A stretch of 64,000 nucleotides of DNA, taken from NCBI GenBank assembly GCA_946965045.2, contig OX337235.1, forward strand, positions 1,689,508-1,753,507, given 5' to 3'. How positions within the stretch are numbered: the first letter of the stretch is position 1; each line of letters begins with the position of its first letter. Of this stretch, positions 21,307 through 32,228 are shown in pieces. Origin of the DNA: Epithemia pelagica. Its lineage: Eukaryota > Bacillariophyta > Bacillariophyceae > Surirellales > Surirellaceae. Made by a program: the position numbers and the translations under genes. The notes under the pieces were generated by a model, which had not been told where the DNA came from, ran no database searches, and saw only the letters and a list, made by a program, of their open reading frames with translations.

Positions 21307-21637
21307 ATGGTCAAGGTATGTCAAATTGTTTTGTGTTAGATACGCAGCATAAAAAGTGACTCGGGAGTGCAGTTTTGATCGAAAGAATCAAAATCGCATC
21401 GTTAAAATGGATATACAGAGAAGGGCCCATTTCTCACCAGTTTTCGATCTTTCTTTGTATCTACAGCAAAAGAACACTTGTGCACACAACAATACGCACA
21501 AAGCTCATGCCAATGGAATTAAAAAGGCCAAGAGACAGCGATATGTGTCTACCAAGGGTATGGACCCAAAGTTTCTTCGCAATCAGAAATATGCCAAGAA
21601 ATATAATGGAAGTAAACGGGCGAAGGAGGACGAGTAA
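21307..21637 (+). CDS. RPL29: Ribosomal protein eL29 (L29e) of the 60S subunit
   Basis: The gene has a 9-bp first exon (21307-21315, Met-Val-Lys), a 151-bp GT-AG intron (21316-21466) and a second exon 21467-21637. Together they encode 59 residues, exactly the size of yeast eL29. The sequence aligns without gaps to the family: an [12 protein letters not shown] start, then [33 protein letters not shown]. The family is a small basic component of the large cytosolic subunit. The acceptor CTACAG|CAAAAG is chosen because it restores the conserved spacing of the first 17 residues. An intron placed after three codons is common in ribosomal protein genes. The tail ends in RAKEDE. Confidence 0.93.
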
Positions 21638-21721
21638 ATCAAAACTCTCATTTCTCGTGTAAGATGAAAAGCGACAAATACTAGAAAAATTCTGCACATG
21701 TCTACCGGCTATTTTTTGCAG

Positions 21722-22888
21722 CTACAATTTACCTTGTCGATAGTCGGACACCAGCTTGACGAATTCGGATTTCTCCATGAGTCCCATTGCTTTGGACTGG
21801 AGACCGGCCTTACGAATGACTGCCTTGAGTTCCTTCACTGACATCTCAGAGGGATCCTTCAGTTTGATATTGCATGTCTCGTCCGGCGGGAGCTTTTCTT
21901 TCAAGAAGCTTAACACATCTCCCAACTCGTCCATAGATACAGTGTGCGCGATGGGATAGGTTTTGTATTTGTAGTCTGTTGCTCCCTTCATCTCTACCAC
22001 AACTTTGGATTTCTCGGCCATGGATGCGCCTACCAACATGTCTTGGCTGCCGTGGCAGTGAAGAATTGGGGTAGTTTCCAATCCGGCTGTGATTGTGAAC
22101 TTGGATGCAGCCGGTAGATAGCCAGACATGACAACGATTCCAGCCAATTTTTGTTCCGATCTTTGCAGCTGCATTCCGGTGTATAAGGAAAGAGCTCCTC
22201 CTTGCGAAAATCCGGCCAAAACCATGCGATTGTAGGCCAAACCTGTGGTTTCGTGTTCGTTTTCCATTATCTGTACCAACTTTTCTCGGGAATCCTCAAT
22301 ACCATCGCACTTTTCATTTGATCGTTCGTCCAGTCCGACAATATCGTACCATGATGGCATACGCATCCCCATATTCATAGTTACAGGATTGGTGGGCGCC
22401 GTTGGCAACACAAACTTTGCGTATGGCATCGCCTTCGCCATCATCTATACGATCAATGGACGCATTGTTTGAAAGAAAATACAATGCAGGACCGAAATAA
22501 ACGGTGAGGCAGGAAGATCGTTATGTTTTTTTGGAAAAGAAGCTGTCCGCATTTTTCTCTTGTGTAAAATCCTGTATTTGAATCTCTTACCTCAGCGGCA
22601 TCAGCTACCATTAAGTTAGCATGGAATTGGAAGGACAAGACATTGACGATGGGAAAGGTAAGCACATAAGCGAAAGGACGGGTTTGTTCCAAGAAAAGTG
22701 TAAGTCTCTTGGTCGGTTTACAGAATCTGAGTAGCGTAACTATGATCATATGGTTGTGATACGGACTTACCAAAGCCTTCTGCTGTGTCGCCAAGTCCAT
22801 GAGATATGACTACCAAAGCAGATTGGTCAGCTTCATTTTTGGGGCTGACAGTGATAGTACCACCACTTCGTTCTGTTGTATACGACAT
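21722..22888 (-). CDS. Acyl-protein thioesterase (APT/LYPLA-type carboxylesterase) with C-terminal SAP-like motif
   Basis: Three exons on the minus strand: 22888-22771, a 14-nt microexon 22604-22591, and 22444-21722. They give 284 residues. The enzyme is an alpha/beta hydrolase that removes palmitate from cytosolic Cys residues or hydrolyses lysophospholipids. Visible: the oxyanion region VVISHGLGDTAEGF, nucleophile Ser124 in AGFSQGGALSLYTG, Asp179 in HGSQDMLV and His211 in YPIAHTVSM. Splicing recreates EGF-ADAAE-MMAKAMPYAKFVLPTAP, a full match to the family. After the hydrolase ends, residues about 245-280 (MSVKELKAVIRKAGLQ, MEKSEFVKLVSDYR) resemble a SAP/ARMET-C-like helix pair not present in animal or yeast APTs. 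A longer frame reaches an ATG at 23062 through a Cys-run; I take the APT start at 22888. Confidence 0.9.
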
Positions 22889-23620
22889 TGCGGAATGAAA
22901 GGAGTGGGCTCCACTGGGAAAGCAACAACAACAACAAAGTACGAGAAGGCAATGACAGTGATGAGCCGCCACGGGTGGAAGATACCCACGTTTCCAATGA
23001 TATTTCGAGAAGATGCTGAATGAGGAACAAGAATGAGTTGCCCGATAACCTCTGAGAATCATTCAGTTTCAATCTCGTTAATCTTTCATTCATCAAAAGA
23101 CAAAACGAGGGAAACGATTATGTTCCTGATCTCATTTCTAATCCTTCTCGGCATTCTCGAAAGGCAATCGCAAGCAACAAGCAACCCATCGTTATTCGTT
23201 ATTGATTGGACGCAGGCAGGTCCTGTTGGCGTGCGCGCGGAGGAGGAAGGTACATAGCTATTTAGAGGTAGAAGGGGATTTTCCCTCTAGACTCTAGAGT
23301 CAGGTATTCCTACTCCTACTCCATCTACTCCTGAGTCGAAGGAGTAATCATATGAGCAGAATGGGAGAGAAGCAGAAGAAAGCAATAGAGAAGTCGAGTA
23401 GTGTGTTGGTAGACTGCATACCCAACAGGCACGCAGTGTTCTCCTGGCTACTCATAAATAAAACTATCGCTGGTCAGATCGTAGGGTGGCAACTCGTCTT
23501 CTAAAGGGCTCTAATCACACAAGACAGCATTGTTGAAAGCCCACGACCCAGCCTGGGCTCCTTACCCTGCGAAAATTCATGCGAGAGAAACAAAATGGGT
23601 CAATTGTTTTGTTTGTGTCC
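22889..23620. other. Upstream region of thioesterase and spacer to PES-like gene
   Basis: About 730 bp. On the minus strand a frame continuous with the thioesterase runs up to an ATG at 23062 and includes a run of five cysteines; it could be a 58-residue N-terminal extension but looks more like 5' UTR. From 23255 to 23345 lie GAGGTAGAAGG, CTCTAGACTCTAGAGTC and repeated CTACTCC. No gene seen. Confidence 0.4.
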
Positions 23621-25033
23621 TCAAAAGCTCTTGGTAGAATTGGTATCAAATCGCTTGAAGTACTTCATGTCCCAATACTTCAAAGGGCTAAGACCAACTG
23701 TTGCATTGTCATACCTAGGCTCCATCCCAAAATACGGTCCTTCCCCAGCTGCTGCTGTCTCTTTCATTTGTGTTCGTGTTTTCCGTCTGTCGCGTTTATG
23801 CAATTCGGGAAACGCCAAACGAAAAAGGGCTGCCAAATCAACCCGCGCGCCACAGGTAGAAGCATGACCAGCTCCATCTACAACATGTAATGTACATGGA
23901 GGAGGAAGCAAGGATGCCAATCGCTCTGCTTCGTCGAGAGAAGGTAAGGTGGAGTCCTTCTCTCCAGCAACAATAAGTGTCCGAAAGGTTGGGTAGTTGG
24001 AAAACTCAGTAAGCCGAGACAGCATGTGATTGCATCCGTAGGTTAGCCATTCTATGAGTCTCCATAGTAGCACCTCTTTGTCAAGGAACGGAATCACAAA
24101 TGGAAGCGATAACGCCACGCGACCCATGTAGGCTTCACGCATTTCATTATCGACCAGAGATGGCAGGGCTTCTCCTCGAAGAATTAGTAGCAATTGGTCA
24201 AAAGAATATTCGTCGGTGAAAAGTGGTAGTAGTTTGAGAAGCCCCAGGTTATAAAGCCACGAAGGATACCGTGCTACCGCTGGTGCCTCCGCTGCCAAGC
24301 GTGAACGATCGTAGCAAGTCGCCGCGTTGATGAGACACAATCCCTGAAGCGCCAAATGGGGTTTTGTACGTAGAATCGTCAGGGTCACATCTAATGCGAG
24401 AATCCCACCAAAAGATTCTCCTGCCAGGTAGACCGGGCGTGGTCTTGAGCTTTTCGTGAACCATCTCTGCAACCAATTTCCACGACTTCCGGATTTTCTC
24501 TTAGGTTCCTTTCCTTGGTCCTCGACTTCTGTATCGTTATAAACAGTTAATGTTTCTTCAAGATAGCTGATCACACTTTCTTTCAGATCCGTGTATGTTG
24601 AACGGTCTCTCGTTGCGACTGTCATACAACGCACGTCGAAGATAGTTCCCAGTTCGGGGAATTGAAGGAATGGACTCAAAAAAGTGCCATCAAATCCTGG
24701 AAGATAGAGCAACAGTGGTTTGTCTTCCAGGGCTGTGGACTCGAATTCCTCCACAGCCACTCGGTATCCATAGTCAAGTAGAGGAGCTATGAACTTCACG
24801 TCGCGGACGCGAGAATCATTTTGTAATGCTGACATGGCTACATCATTGGAATTCCTCGTTATTTCCGGGACTTGTTTGGCTGCTATCACACACGAGGACG
24901 ACCTTTTGCTTATTTGCACCGTGCATGGAATGGTGAAACCTGCAATGCCTTTGAAGAAAACAATCGCAGCGGTGATAACGCCGACTCGGGCCCACGACGG
25001 CCTCGGCCATTCAACAGTTTGATTTCCTTTCAT
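23621..25033 (-). CDS. Alpha/beta hydrolase related to plastid phytyl ester synthases
   Basis: 470 residues from the ATG at 25033. It resembles the hydrolase half of plant phytyl ester synthases and related esterase/lipase/thioesterase proteins: LLLYLPGFDGTFLSPF, IFDVRCMTVATRDRSTYTDL, the nucleophile elbow with Ser207 in YLAGESFGGILALDV, LINAATCYDRSRL, acid EKDSTLPS and His in VDGAGHAST. The acyltransferase half found in plant enzymes is missing. The N-terminus holds a hydrophobic segment (about 16-34) and GFTIP, consistent with a signal peptide and Phe-containing plastid import site. A role in esterifying phytol from chlorophyll breakdown is possible; substrate is not shown by sequence. A basic Ser/Lys-rich loop (about 170-200) before the nucleophile is an insertion. 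Confidence 0.8.
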   Translation of the reverse strand: MKGNQTVEWPRPSWARVGVITAAIVFFKGIAGFTIPCTVQISKRSSSCVIAAKQVPEITRNSNDVAMSALQNDSRVRDVKFIAPLLDYGYRVAVEEFESTALEDKPLLLYLPGFDGTFLSPFLQFPELGTIFDVRCMTVATRDRSTYTDLKESVISYLEETLTVYNDTEVEDQGKEPKRKSGSRGNWLQRWFTKSSRPRPVYLAGESFGGILALDVTLTILRTKPHLALQGLCLINAATCYDRSRLAAEAPAVARYPSWLYNLGLLKLLPLFTDEYSFDQLLLILRGEALPSLVDNEMREAYMGRVALSLPFVIPFLDKEVLLWRLIEWLTYGCNHMLSRLTEFSNYPTFRTLIVAGEKDSTLPSLDEAERLASLLPPPCTLHVVDGAGHASTCGARVDLAALFRLAFPELHKRDRRKTRTQMKETAAAGEGPYFGMEPRYDNATVGLSPLKYWDMKYFKRFDTNSTKSF

Positions 25034-25531
25034 TGTGAAGATTTTTTTCTTGTGTTCTGTCGGTCGGCTCTCGAAAGAAGATCGACTGTGACGTTGATTG
25101 AGAGTTGAGAATATCCTTACAAGGATTTTACGGAGAACCGGAAGATACTACCTAAGCAAGGCCAGGATTAGGAGCTACCTAGGTAGGTAGCTCTTGCGTC
25201 CACGTGGCACCCTTTCATATCTTATCTCCAATCTTATCGCAATAGTATGGAATAAACCAAAAATAGACCAACAATAGACGAATAATATTAATCATAAGTA
25301 ACACAATACTTCATTTTAATGTAACAAAACCAAATGCATCGTGAACTCCAGTTGTTGCTTTTCAACCCTTTCGAATCGTTTTTGTTTCATCGTGAACAAG
25401 AGGCCTTGGAGCGATTCAATTCTCCCCAAATCCGAAAAGTCCAAATGGCACGTACGGCCACAATGTCCTGGTGGAATCATTCCGTACCCAAAGTTAATGA
25501 ACGTTTCTGCATGTATACACAGAACGGTCCC
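25034..25531. other. Intergenic region with CTACCTAGGTAG palindrome
   Basis: About 500 bp. The near-palindrome GAGCTACCTAGGTAGGTAGC starts at 25172, followed by an AT-rich tract (about 25230-25335). No gene seen. Confidence 0.45.
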
Positions 25532-26200
25532 TCATAGAATGGGAAGGAACAGACTACTCGATGGGATACTGGACATAGCTCGCGTTGAGACCCCTCCTTT
25601 ACCCAGACACAGCGACGATGATAGAATTGAATTTGGTACATTTTCTTGGAGATTCAACGCATTTTCAATCCCATCAGGACGCATCGACAATCGCACAACT
25701 TCATGTCGCTCTCTTGTTGTCGTTGTGGTATGTTTTCTCTGTCGCCCAAAACCAGGTTGCATCGAATTTTCCGGCTCGGGCCCAGAAAAATTTGGAGAGG
25801 CGTCGCCAGAAGGCGAACCGATTGGGTGCCTTGAACGAGGCATTCGAAGTTCTGCAATCACCACTCGCCCTGATTGAGGCAGTCCAGGGGATTGCCCCCG
25901 TTTCGTTGAGGTTGACAAGCGAGGACACAAGCTTAACATGGCCTCATCGGACACTGTAGCCCGAATATGCGGACGAGATGGAAAAGCCAGAAAAAATTCG
26001 CCTTGATCCCGTGGAAATTCTTCTCCCACGCCTCCATTGTCGAGATTGTCTCCACATTTCCTCTTCCTCAGATTGGTGGTTCTCCATGCTTCTCCCCATG
26101 CACTTGATTTTTCCAGTATTTCCAATTGATTCATCTCACCGAACTTCCGTTTTGAAACTCGTTCAGACTCCATTCTTCGCGTAAAGTCTTGTTGGACCAT
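25532..26200 (-). CDS. Hypothetical protein, low complexity
   Basis: A 222-codon frame with an ATG at 26200 and a second Met ten codons later. It has no domain I recognise. The N-terminal 60 residues are highly charged, with RRMESERVSKRKFGEMNQL followed by LEILEKSSAWGEAW, which may be helical. The rest is Ser/Pro/Arg-rich with a Thr run. It is the longest frame in the 25.0-28.3 kb interval, and shorter frames overlap it on the other strand. It may be a real lineage-specific nuclear protein or a chance frame. Confidence 0.35.
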   Translation of the reverse strand: MVQQDFTRRMESERVSKRKFGEMNQLEILEKSSAWGEAWRTTNLRKRKCGDNLDNGGVGEEFPRDQGEFFLAFPSRPHIRATVSDEAMLSLCPRLSTSTKRGQSPGLPQSGRVVIAELRMPRSRHPIGSPSGDASPNFSGPEPENSMQPGFGRQRKHTTTTTRERHEVVRLSMRPDGIENALNLQENVPNSILSSSLCLGKGGVSTRAMSSIPSSSLFLPIL

Positions 26201-28331
26201 CGTTTGTAGTTCTTGTTCTCTCGTACAACATTTCTGCTAGTTGCAGTTTGCGCTTTGCGTTTGGGTTTGGGGTTATAGCGTGTGTGTGTCTGGTCGTGTT
26301 TGGGTGTTTGCACTGTGATAATTATGCCCCCTAAACGTGTTCTTCCTTGGAGGTTTGGGAGTTTTCCAAGCACTTTTACTCTTTAGAGCTATACTCATAC
26401 AATAGAGCCTATTCTAGTACAGAGGATTATCAGTACCGTGGTTTCATTGCATACTCGTAAGCTCCACTTCCCCCTGCGTGCGGGACCAAGTCTTCAATCC
26501 ATACTCTCTGAACTATAGTTGTCAGACGCACGCTTGAGCATGATCATGCTGCGAGCTCGTACGGAGTTTGGGTGTGGAGTAGCAAGAGTCAAGCCTTCAC
26601 CTCGTGGAGCGTGGAGTTTGGCAACAACAGAACTAAAAAGACAGACCTGCAAAAAGTCGCTTCCATCGACTGAGTTGGAGGATTAGGAGAGTGGATAGTT
26701 CCGATCACTCCAGATTGCGGTTTCCCCCAGGTTGCTCACTGTCCAGGTTTTGCTGCGGTTGGAGAAACATCGTGTTCTTTTCTCATAGGAGTACCGTTGT
26801 AGCCTTCTCCACTTCGCAACTTGAGTTCGCACTTCGCCAACTCTCAAGACTCAAGCTGCGATTGAGCCGTCACATCTTGCGATTCCTCTGGCAAATTGTC
26901 GAAAGGACCCTCCGGTGATGATGTTCCCTGCAATACTACGGACTACGGAGGCTGGCGTTCTCTTCCATCCTAGCTGATGCTCCTATGACATTGACATTTG
27001 AAACCAGACGATAAACTAGACTCTGAAAACCTTGTCTATATTGTTCGAGGTTTCAGTCACTCCTACTATCTACTCCTAAGGTTTCTTTTGCCACTCCCAG
27101 GATGAGCCTCTGGGATCTGGGACCATCTAATTTGACCATGTGGTGTTTTGCAGTGATCCGGTGGTGGCAAGCTAGCAGCAACGCAGCATGAGGAATGAGG
27201 ACCCGCTGTTCACTTGAAGCTCCTAACCAGCACAAAACTTGGCGCACAAACGCACAAGCACATTGGAATGTTAAGAAGCATCGGCATCCAAATGTATACG
27301 AATGAAGAACTCTCTCTTCCTTTGACGTCATACATACTCATAGAGGTTCGAAGTTCGAACTACAACGAGCAAAGGAGAAGATAGAGTGACAGTAAAAGAA
27401 ACAAGAAAGCAATGCTCCGCATTCGCAGTTCGCAGAACAAGTACATGCTAGTCCGGGATACGACTCTCGATCTCGGGAGCTTTAGCTAGAAGATACCTGA
27501 CCCTCTAGCTAGCTAGACCCTAGAGACCCCACATAGACCGCATGACGGAGTACTCGTACTCGTATTTAGATCTTAAAGGGAGTGACATTTATGCCTTTTG
27601 TCGGAGTGCGAGTATAGCCTGGATCATCCGTTGGGCGATGGTCAATTCCACCCTGCCAAAATGCATACGAGATAGGCCGAATATGTCCAAGAAAACTTTC
27701 AGCGGTCTTGGATCATACTTTGTTCTAGTTTGGTTATTATAAATGGTCTGTCTTTGTGCTAGAGATTTTCGACAGGAAAACGGAAATTTTCTGCAACGAA
27801 TATTCCGAATCCACTTGCAAATCGGCAGCCGGGTTGTCTTCGTGTCTTCTGTTTGGTGTCTGTTCTTTCTGCGGCAATTCGGAGCCAGACAGACAACAAC
27901 CGCGCTCGTTTCTCCATATATTTTGTATGGCTGTCGCACTCGCACAGACCAGATGACCTTTTTTCTTTTGGATTTTTTACCGCGGATCAACTGTTGCCCT
28001 TTGGCTTGCACAACGATTGTGCCTGCCAAAAGACGGGAGCATCGAGAGAAAACCCAATCTCTCCCTTTATGCCGCATCATTCACACGCAACAACACAGCG
28101 AGTGTCATCTTCCTTTCTTTTCGTTGGCTTACCTGTTTTCAAATCGTGCCATTGGCGTTCATCGGGATTGGAGCTTGGGTGTGGGTCGCATTGTTGGAGA
28201 TTCGGAACGAGTAGCTGCTGTCACAGCTCACTCACGATCACAAAAAGGTCCGAAGCGACAAGAGCACACTATCTGGTGTACCGAGTGTCTCCAGAATACG
28301 ATCGGAAATCGAAAGTTTGTGAAATCCGCAA
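26201..28331. other. Long intergenic region upstream of Ca2+-ATPase
   Basis: About 2.1 kb with several short frames on both strands, none recognisable. The longest (27743-28411, plus, 222 codons) overlaps the ATPase start in another frame and has no sensible composition. GCTAGCTAGACCCTAGAG lies at about 27511-27530. It probably contains the 5' leader and promoter of the ATPase. Confidence 0.45.
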
Positions 28332-31300
28332 ATGACTGTTTTGGACGCCGAACGCAATGGCTTTGGCCAGGGTGGTCCATCCTCCAAAGATGCTACAGAG
28401 AATGCAGTTGAGAGAGCACCCGAAACACCTGACACCTTGTCTTCGTCTTCCCCCCAAGAAACCGCCTCCGGTTTCGCCGCTTCCGGTGTGGCCATTTCGG
28501 AAGCTGCGATAGCAGCAGCCGCTCAAGAACAAGCTGGAGAGCGGAGCAGGAACGGTGTAGGAGCTGAAGCGGACACCTTAAGCAAGGAAGACTCGCGATA
28601 TACTTCGGTGACTTCGTTTCGGGACGAACCGGCCGCAAGTGCGGAATTGAAAGACGTGATTGTAAATGGGGAAAGCCGCTTCGACGGTGGCTTTACAGGA
28701 GCAGTAGAGGCATCCGTGAACTCTTCCATTGAGCGATACCTGGGAAGTTCGTCGGCTCCCTTTCCTGTCACAGGAAGTGAGTTGGGACATTTGAGCGACG
28801 AGCGAAATCGCACGGCCTTGGCTGATTTGTTGGCAAAAGGAATTCAACGGGAAACGAAGATAAGTAAAGCAAGTGCCAGTCACAATGTCAACAACCTAGG
28901 GGGAGATATAGAGGCGCCAGAAGCGAAGCAGAGGATGTATTCTCATGTCATGAGTTTGGTGGACAAAATCCGAGAGGATGAACGAGAACGCCGTATTCCC
29001 ATGCAATCAGCGGATCACGGGATCGAAGAAGATGATCATGATCCCATTGTACAAGAGGCTGACAAGAATGCCGATATGGCAGCTAATGTCCTTACCACTG
29101 TTTTGTTAAGGTCAAGTCCGGAGAGTGGAATCGATCCGCGGGAGCTAGAACACCGTCGGGAAGTTTTTGGTTCCAATGCCTTGACTGAGAAGAAGCTTGA
29201 TTCCTTCTTGAAATTGTGCTGGGATGCCCTACAAGATTTTGTTCTGATCATGTTGATTGTACTTGGTATCATTAGTATGATTGTGGAAGTTACGACTCAT
29301 GTTGGCGATTGCTCTACTTGCTGGATTGAAGGAGCTGCCATTTTGGCGTCAGTGTGCATTGTTGTGTTAGTCACTGCCTCTATTGATTATGCGAAACAGT
29401 TTGCATTCATCCGTCTTACCAAATCTCTGAACGAGACAAACACAAAGGCTGTCATTCGTGATGGACGTCAGGTTTCGGTCACAGATGACGACATTGTCGT
29501 TGGTGATATTCTTTCCGTCAACAGCCACAACCTTGCTTCGATTCCAGCAGATTGCATTTTACTTGGCCCTGTCTCTGATCTAAAAATGGACGAGTCCGCC
29601 TTGACGGGAGAATCTCGCTTGGTTGCAAAGAAACCCGGTGATGTTGTCTTGAGTGGAACCAATGCCTCACAGGGAAGTGGTCAAATGGTTGTGTTTGCTG
29701 TTGGAATCAATTCCATGTCTGGGAAAATTCGTGCTCGTGTTTACGAGACAAACGAAGCAGAGGATGACGAATTGGGAGATGATGGTGAAAACTCACCTCT
29801 CTTTGTTAAGTTGGAAGATATTGCCAAGCGCATTGGTATTGCCGGCACGGTCGCTGCCACGGTAGCCTTTGCGGTTAGTTGCTTAATTGGTTTGGTCGCG
29901 AATGGCGATGACATTGATGCCTTGGTGGATTACCTGATTACCGCCATTACGGTGTTGGCTGTTGCGGTTCCAGAGGGTTTACCTCTAGCCGTCACGTTGG
30001 CCTTGGCATTTTCATCCAACAAAATGATGAGTGAAGAGAACTTGGTGAAACATTTGGATGCCTGTGAGACAATGGGTTGCGCGACAACCATTTGCACCGA
30101 TAAAACAGGTAAGAACAGAGGGAGTTGATAGGACTGAACCGTATAGGACTGCTCAACCAATCAATACTGGGCTGCTTTTGTGACAGGTACCCTCACGGCG
30201 AACAAAATGACAGCGCGGGCATTCTTTTTCGGAAACCAAGATTTGAGTGTTGACGATCCGCGCCAACATCTTGGTACTTATATCCACAATCAGGGTACTT
30301 CCCAGCAAGTGATTGATCTCCTTTGTCAAGCTATCGCGATTAACACGATGAATGAGACAGTTCTGCACTGTGATGAAAAGGATGGCAAGACAATTACAGG
30401 TGCCAGTGGTAACCCAACTGAAGTTGCGCTTCTCTACCTCGTACATGACCTCGGTCAAGACTATGCACATATTCGCAACACAACAAAGGGACGATCAAAT
30501 CAAGGCTCTATGGGTGAATATTTGTCGGAAGGCAAACAGTTCGGCTTCTCCTCTTCTCGCAAAATGATGAGTTGGGCTGTTCCTGATGAAACCACGGGTG
30601 GTTACCGTCTTTATTGCAAAGGTGCACAGGAGGTCATTGGCCAGAGATGTGCCTACTACATCTCCAGTTCAACTGGTGAGCCAATCCCAGTCGACGAGGA
30701 AGCGAAAGAATCGTTCCCGAATGCGAGTTTGGCCTATGCCCGTAGGGGTATGCGATGCTTGGCACTCGCCTATCGCAATTTGCCCGCAGACTTTAACTTT
30801 GATTCGACGAGTGCCGATGTCAAGAATTCTGATGGTTCTCCTGCTTTCTTAGCCGAAACGGAGATGACGATGATTGGTCTTGTTGGAATTGAAGACCCCC
30901 TTCGTCCTGAAGTTCCTGGAGCCATTGAAAAGTGCTACCAGGCTGGTATTGATGTACGTCTCGTCACCGGAGACAATCCTAATACGGCCGTCAGCATTGC
31001 CTACCAAGCTGGTATTCTTCGTGACTTTCATTTCCGTCAGGGAACTAAGGAACGCGTTGCTGCCAATTTACGCGACAATGTTCTCATGGAAGGCCGAACA
31101 TTCAGGGGCCTTGTCTATAACACAACAGAAGATGGAGAGCGAGAGTTTGATCAGGCTGCATTTGACCGAATCTGGCCGTACCTCCGCGTCTTGGCCAGGT
31201 CCTCTCCTGACGATAAATTGACGCTCGCGCATGGACTGAATCAGTCAAATCTGTTTGCGGACAAAGCATTGTGTCGGAAGCTCTTGCTGGAGGAGAATAT

Positions 31301-32228
31301 CACTGTCTTCCCCGATCGTCAGGTTGTTGCCATGACAGGTGACGGCACGAATGATGCTCCAGCTCTGAAGCGCGCTGACATTGGATTCGCAATGGGTGTT
31401 GCAGGGACACAAATTGCCAAAGATGCCGCAGATATAATTCTACTGGATGACAACTTTGCGTCGATTGTGACAGCCGCGAAATGGGGCCGAAACGTCTATG
31501 CATCCATCCAAAAGTTCTTGCAGTTCCAGTTGACGGTGAACATAGCAGCCGTTGTGACCGCTTTGGTTGGAGCTTTCTTCTATCAAACCAGTCCTTTGGC
31601 GGCGATTCAGTTGCTTTGGGTGAACTTGTTGATGGATTCATTGGCAAGTCTTGCACTTGCCTCTGAACCACCAGTAGAGGAGTTGCTCCAGAAGCCACCA
31701 GTAAATCGCACTGATAGCATGATTACAAAGCACATGTGGGCCAATATGCTGGGACAAGCAAGCTATCAAATAACAGTTGTCATGATCCTTTTGTTTGCAG
31801 GCCCAGATTTGCTTAACGTGGAAGAAGGACATCGCGTTGAAGATCGGGACGAAAACTCTGTGCACTATACAATCATTTTTAACGCTTTTGTTTGGATGCA
31901 ACTGTTCAACGAAGTCAACTGCAGAAAACTGAAGGGGGAGTTTAACGTGTTCAAAGGAATGCTTCGCAATCCCTTGTTTTGTGGCATTTTGATGGTAACT
32001 GCTGGCTTGCAAATTTTGATTGTGGAATTTGGCTCTTTAGCCTTCCGTGTCGCAGACGATGGACTGAACGGGGAACAATGGGCACTCTGTTTAGTTCTTG
32101 GAGCAGGCTCTTTGGTTGTCCAGCAAGGGATCAACGTCGTCTACCGGTTGGCACAGAATTTCAATGTTCGACGTCACACACGCCGATTAGCCAAAGATCG
32201 GGCACAGGCGACAAGACCTATTCAGTAA
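28332..32228 (+). CDS. P-type Ca2+-ATPase, type IIB (plasma-membrane/ACA type)
   Basis: Exons 28332-30108 and 30187-32228 with a 78-bp GT-AG intron give 1272 residues. The pump exports Ca2+ using ATP. Motifs in order: an acidic Ser-rich cytosolic N-terminus of about 240 residues, LKMDESALTGES (actuator TGES), AVPEGLPLAVTLALAF (M4, PEGL), phosphorylation site CTDKTGTLTANKM with Asp590, KGAQEVIGQRC, VTGDNPNTAVSIA, TGDGTNDAPALKRADIGFAMG hinge, then six C-terminal membrane segments including QLLWVNLLMDSLASLALASEPP. The intron splits the Gly codon of DKTG. The C-terminal tail after the last segment is short and basic, without the long calmodulin-binding domain of animal PMCAs; regulation may use the long N-terminus, as in plant ACAs (inference). 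Confidence 0.95.

Noticed and set aside
22889-23062. 58-residue N-terminal extension of the thioesterase with five consecutive cysteines
   Set aside because: APT family proteins start close to 22888; the extra part has no targeting character and is more likely 5' UTR.
27743-28411. 222-codon plus-strand frame upstream of and overlapping the Ca2+-ATPase
   Set aside because: Different frame from the conserved ATPase start, unusual composition, no similarity to any protein I know.
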